Made by a program: the position numbers and the translations under genes | Source: Bradyrhizobium frederickii | GTDB taxonomy: Bacteria; Pseudomonadota; Alphaproteobacteria; Rhizobiales; Xanthobacteraceae | Direction: 5' to 3' | Assembly: GCF_004570865.1 (NCBI RefSeq) | Contig: NZ_SPQS01000024.1 | Coordinates: forward strand, 1-64,000 | DNA: 64,000 nt | The notes under the pieces: generated by a model | The model's input: the letters and a program-made list of their open reading frames with translations, nothing else | Told to the model about the DNA's origin: nothing | The model's database searches: none | Part shown: positions 61,308-64,000 of the stretch, piece by piece | Layout of the letters: every line of letters begins with the position of its first letter | How positions within the stretch are numbered: position 1 is the stretch's first letter

Positions 61308-61457
61308 TCCGGGGCCCGTGTCCGGGCGGGCTCCGGTTCGGCAGTCCAGATCGATGTCAGAGAATCCGGGTTGCAGTTCCTGTGGTATATGGTATGCCAG
61401 CCACAAGACTGAGGTGGGCCCTAGAGGTCACCGCCCGCGGGTTCAGGGAGCGACCAT

Positions 61458-62654
<1,197 letters not shown>

Positions 62655-62658
62655 GGCC

Positions 62659-63138
62659 ATGGCCCAGGACCATCTCGCCGCATCATCTCCGCTTCCCGAG
62701 CACGCGCGCCTCGCCGCGTTCGCCGGCGAATGGGATGGCGAAGAGATGGTCTTCCCGTCGCGCTGGACCGCGGGCGGGCCGGCCACATCGCGCACCGTCG
62801 CGCGCATGGACCTCAACGGATTCTACCTGATCCAGGACAGTGTCCAGATGCGCGACGGCAAGCAGATCTTCGCCACCCACGGCATCTTCAGCTACGACCG
62901 CGACGACCGGACCTACAAATTGTTCTGGTACGATTCGCTCGGTTACACGCCGCCCTCGCCCGCTTCGGGCGGGTGGGTCGGCAAGACCCTGACGCTGGTG
63001 CGCGGCTCGCTCCGCGGCAATGCGCGCCACGTCTACGAGATCATCGACGACGATTCCTATTCGTTGAAGATCCAGTTCTCGCCGGACGCGGAAGGCTGGG
63101 CCGACGTGCTCACCGGCGTCTACCGCCGCATCCACTGA
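62659..63138 (+). CDS. DUF1579-type protein inserted between sucC and sucD
   Basis: The 159-residue cytoplasmic protein starts four bases after sucC, with GGGAGG from the end of sucC as its ribosome binding site. It has LAAFAGEWDGEEMVFPSRWT, NGFYLIQDSVQMRDGKQIFA, HGIFSYDRDDRTYKLFWYDS and a beta-rich end, the pattern of DUF1579/lipocalin-like small proteins. In most bacteria sucC and sucD are adjacent. Tight spacing on both sides implies co-transcription. Function is unknown. Confidence 0.85.
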   Translation: MAQDHLAASSPLPEHARLAAFAGEWDGEEMVFPSRWTAGGPATSRTVARMDLNGFYLIQDSVQMRDGKQIFATHGIFSYDRDDRTYKLFWYDSLGYTPPSPASGGWVGKTLTLVRGSLRGNARHVYEIIDDDSYSLKIQFSPDAEGWADVLTGVYRRIH

Positions 63139-63171
63139 CCTCTCACTCGTTAGTTCGCGAAAGCAGACCTC

Positions 63172-64000
63172 ATGTCCATCCTGATCGACAAGAACACCAA
63201 GGTCATCTGCCAGGGCTTTACCGGCAAGAACGGCACCTTCCATTCCGAGGCCGCGATCGCCTATGGCACCAAGATGGTCGGCGGCACCTCGCCGGGCAAA
63301 GGCGGCGCGACGCATCTCGGCCTGCCGGTGTTCGACACCGTGCGCGAGGCGCGTGACAAGACCGGCGCCGACGCCTCGGTGATCTACGTGCCGCCGCCGG
63401 GCGCGGCGGATGCGATCTGCGAAGCCATCGACGCCGAAATCCCACTGATCGTCTGCATCACCGAGGGCATTCCCGTCCTCGACATGGTGCGGGTGAAGCG
63501 CTCGCTGCTCGGCTCCAAGTCGCGCCTGATCGGGCCGAACTGCCCGGGGGTCATGACCGCAGGCGAATGCAAGATCGGCATCATGCCCGCCAACATCTTC
63601 AAGACCGGCTCGGTCGGCATCGTCTCCCGGTCCGGCACGCTGACCTATGAGGCCGTGTTCCAGACCTCCCAGGAGGGCCTCGGCCAGACCACCGCGGTCG
63701 GCATCGGCGGCGACCCGGTCAAGGGCACCGAGTTCATCGACGTGCTGGAGATGCTGCTGGCCGACCCCAAGACCGAATCGATCATCATGATCGGCGAGAT
63801 CGGCGGCTCCGCCGAGGAGGACGCCGCCCAGTTCCTCAAGGACGAGGCCAAGCGCGGCCGCAAGAAGCCGATGGTCGGCTTCATCGCCGGCGTCACCGCC
63901 CCTCCGGGCCGCCGCATGGGTCATGCCGGCGCGATCATTTCGGGCGGCAAGGGCGACGCCGGTTCCAAGACCGAGGCGATGAAATCGGCAGGGATTACAG
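63172..64000 (+). CDS. sucD: Succinyl-CoA synthetase alpha subunit (partial at right edge)
   Basis: SucD carries the phospho-His and CoA site. The frame begins MSILIDKNTKVICQGFTGKN at 63172 and stays open to the window edge, giving 276 of about 294 residues. It has GKGGATHLGLPVFDTVREA, IGPNCPGVMTAGECKIGIMP, GIVSRSGTLTYEAVFQTS and MIGEIGGSAEEDAAQF. The phosphorylated His is in RRMGHAGAIISGGKGDAGSK near the edge. Confidence 0.97.
   Translation, partial: MSILIDKNTKVICQGFTGKNGTFHSEAAIAYGTKMVGGTSPGKGGATHLGLPVFDTVREARDKTGADASVIYVPPPGAADAICEAIDAEIPLIVCITEGIPVLDMVRVKRSLLGSKSRLIGPNCPGVMTAGECKIGIMPANIFKTGSVGIVSRSGTLTYEAVFQTSQEGLGQTTAVGIGGDPVKGTEFIDVLEMLLADPKTESIIMIGEIGGSAEEDAAQFLKDEAKRGRKKPMVGFIAGVTAPPGRRMGHAGAIISGGKGDAGSKTEAMKSAGIT

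Overview
This is a G+C-rich piece of core chromosome from an alphaproteobacterium, most probably Bradyrhizobium or a close relative in the Nitrobacteraceae. The evidence is the protein families (DUF2336, DUF2794, DUF6455, exported GyrI-like and SIMPL proteins), the gene order sdhCDAB, ffh-rpsP-rimM-trmD-rplS, dapF-mtaB, ccmABCDG next to acnA, mdh-sucC-sucD, and the dense palindromic intergenic repeats usual in that lineage. I see no phage, transposase, plasmid or CRISPR features, no tRNA or rRNA gene, and no obvious DNA-binding transcription factor.

Layout. 1-4.3 kb: the N-terminus of a Pro/Ala-rich exported protein, a VOC protein, an FkbM methyltransferase and a fused ABC exporter. 4.3-10.1 kb: a membrane hybrid histidine kinase and sdhCDAB. 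10.3-16 kb: a TauE/SafE remnant, malonyl-CoA synthetase facing an SDR, a fasciclin protein, then a cytochrome b561 plus Tat-exported molybdopterin enzyme pair. 16-30 kb: an MFS carrier, leuB, asd, carbonic anhydrase, a CitE-like lyase, a glycosyltransferase, leuD, a zincin, three small exported proteins and leuC. 30-34 kb: translation and SRP genes (rplS, trmD, rimM, rpsP, ffh). 34-44 kb: a Tat-exported MBL hydrolase, the SIMPL/GyrI pair, dapF-mtaB, DUF2336, an RluA-type enzyme, ftsY and the YciB septation protein. 44-50 kb: the cytochrome c maturation operon ccmABCDG facing acnA. 50-58 kb: DUF1223, a likely unannotated small RNA, DUF2794, a GNAT, a BI-1 protein, and an FtsX-type permease/ATPase pair facing a TesA-like arylesterase. 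58-64 kb: ThpR, ZapE, mdh, sucC, a DUF1579-like gene and sucD (cut by the window edge).

Functionally the window supplies much of the TCA cycle (aconitase, succinyl-CoA synthetase, succinate dehydrogenase, malate dehydrogenase), three leucine-pathway enzymes (leuB, leuC, leuD), two enzymes of the aspartate/DAP route (asd, dapF), both SRP-pathway GTPases (ffh, ftsY) and haem delivery to c-type cytochromes.

The least ordinary content is non-coding. At least 23 intergenic elements from seven families each consist of a pair of inverted palindromic modules. One supplies the end of rimM, one lies inside the ccm operon, and one lies 17 bp upstream of ffh. A rod-shaped, terminator-ended RNA candidate lies at 51.15-51.31 kb on the minus strand. 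Most genes are conventional, and no clearly new multi-gene system is evident.
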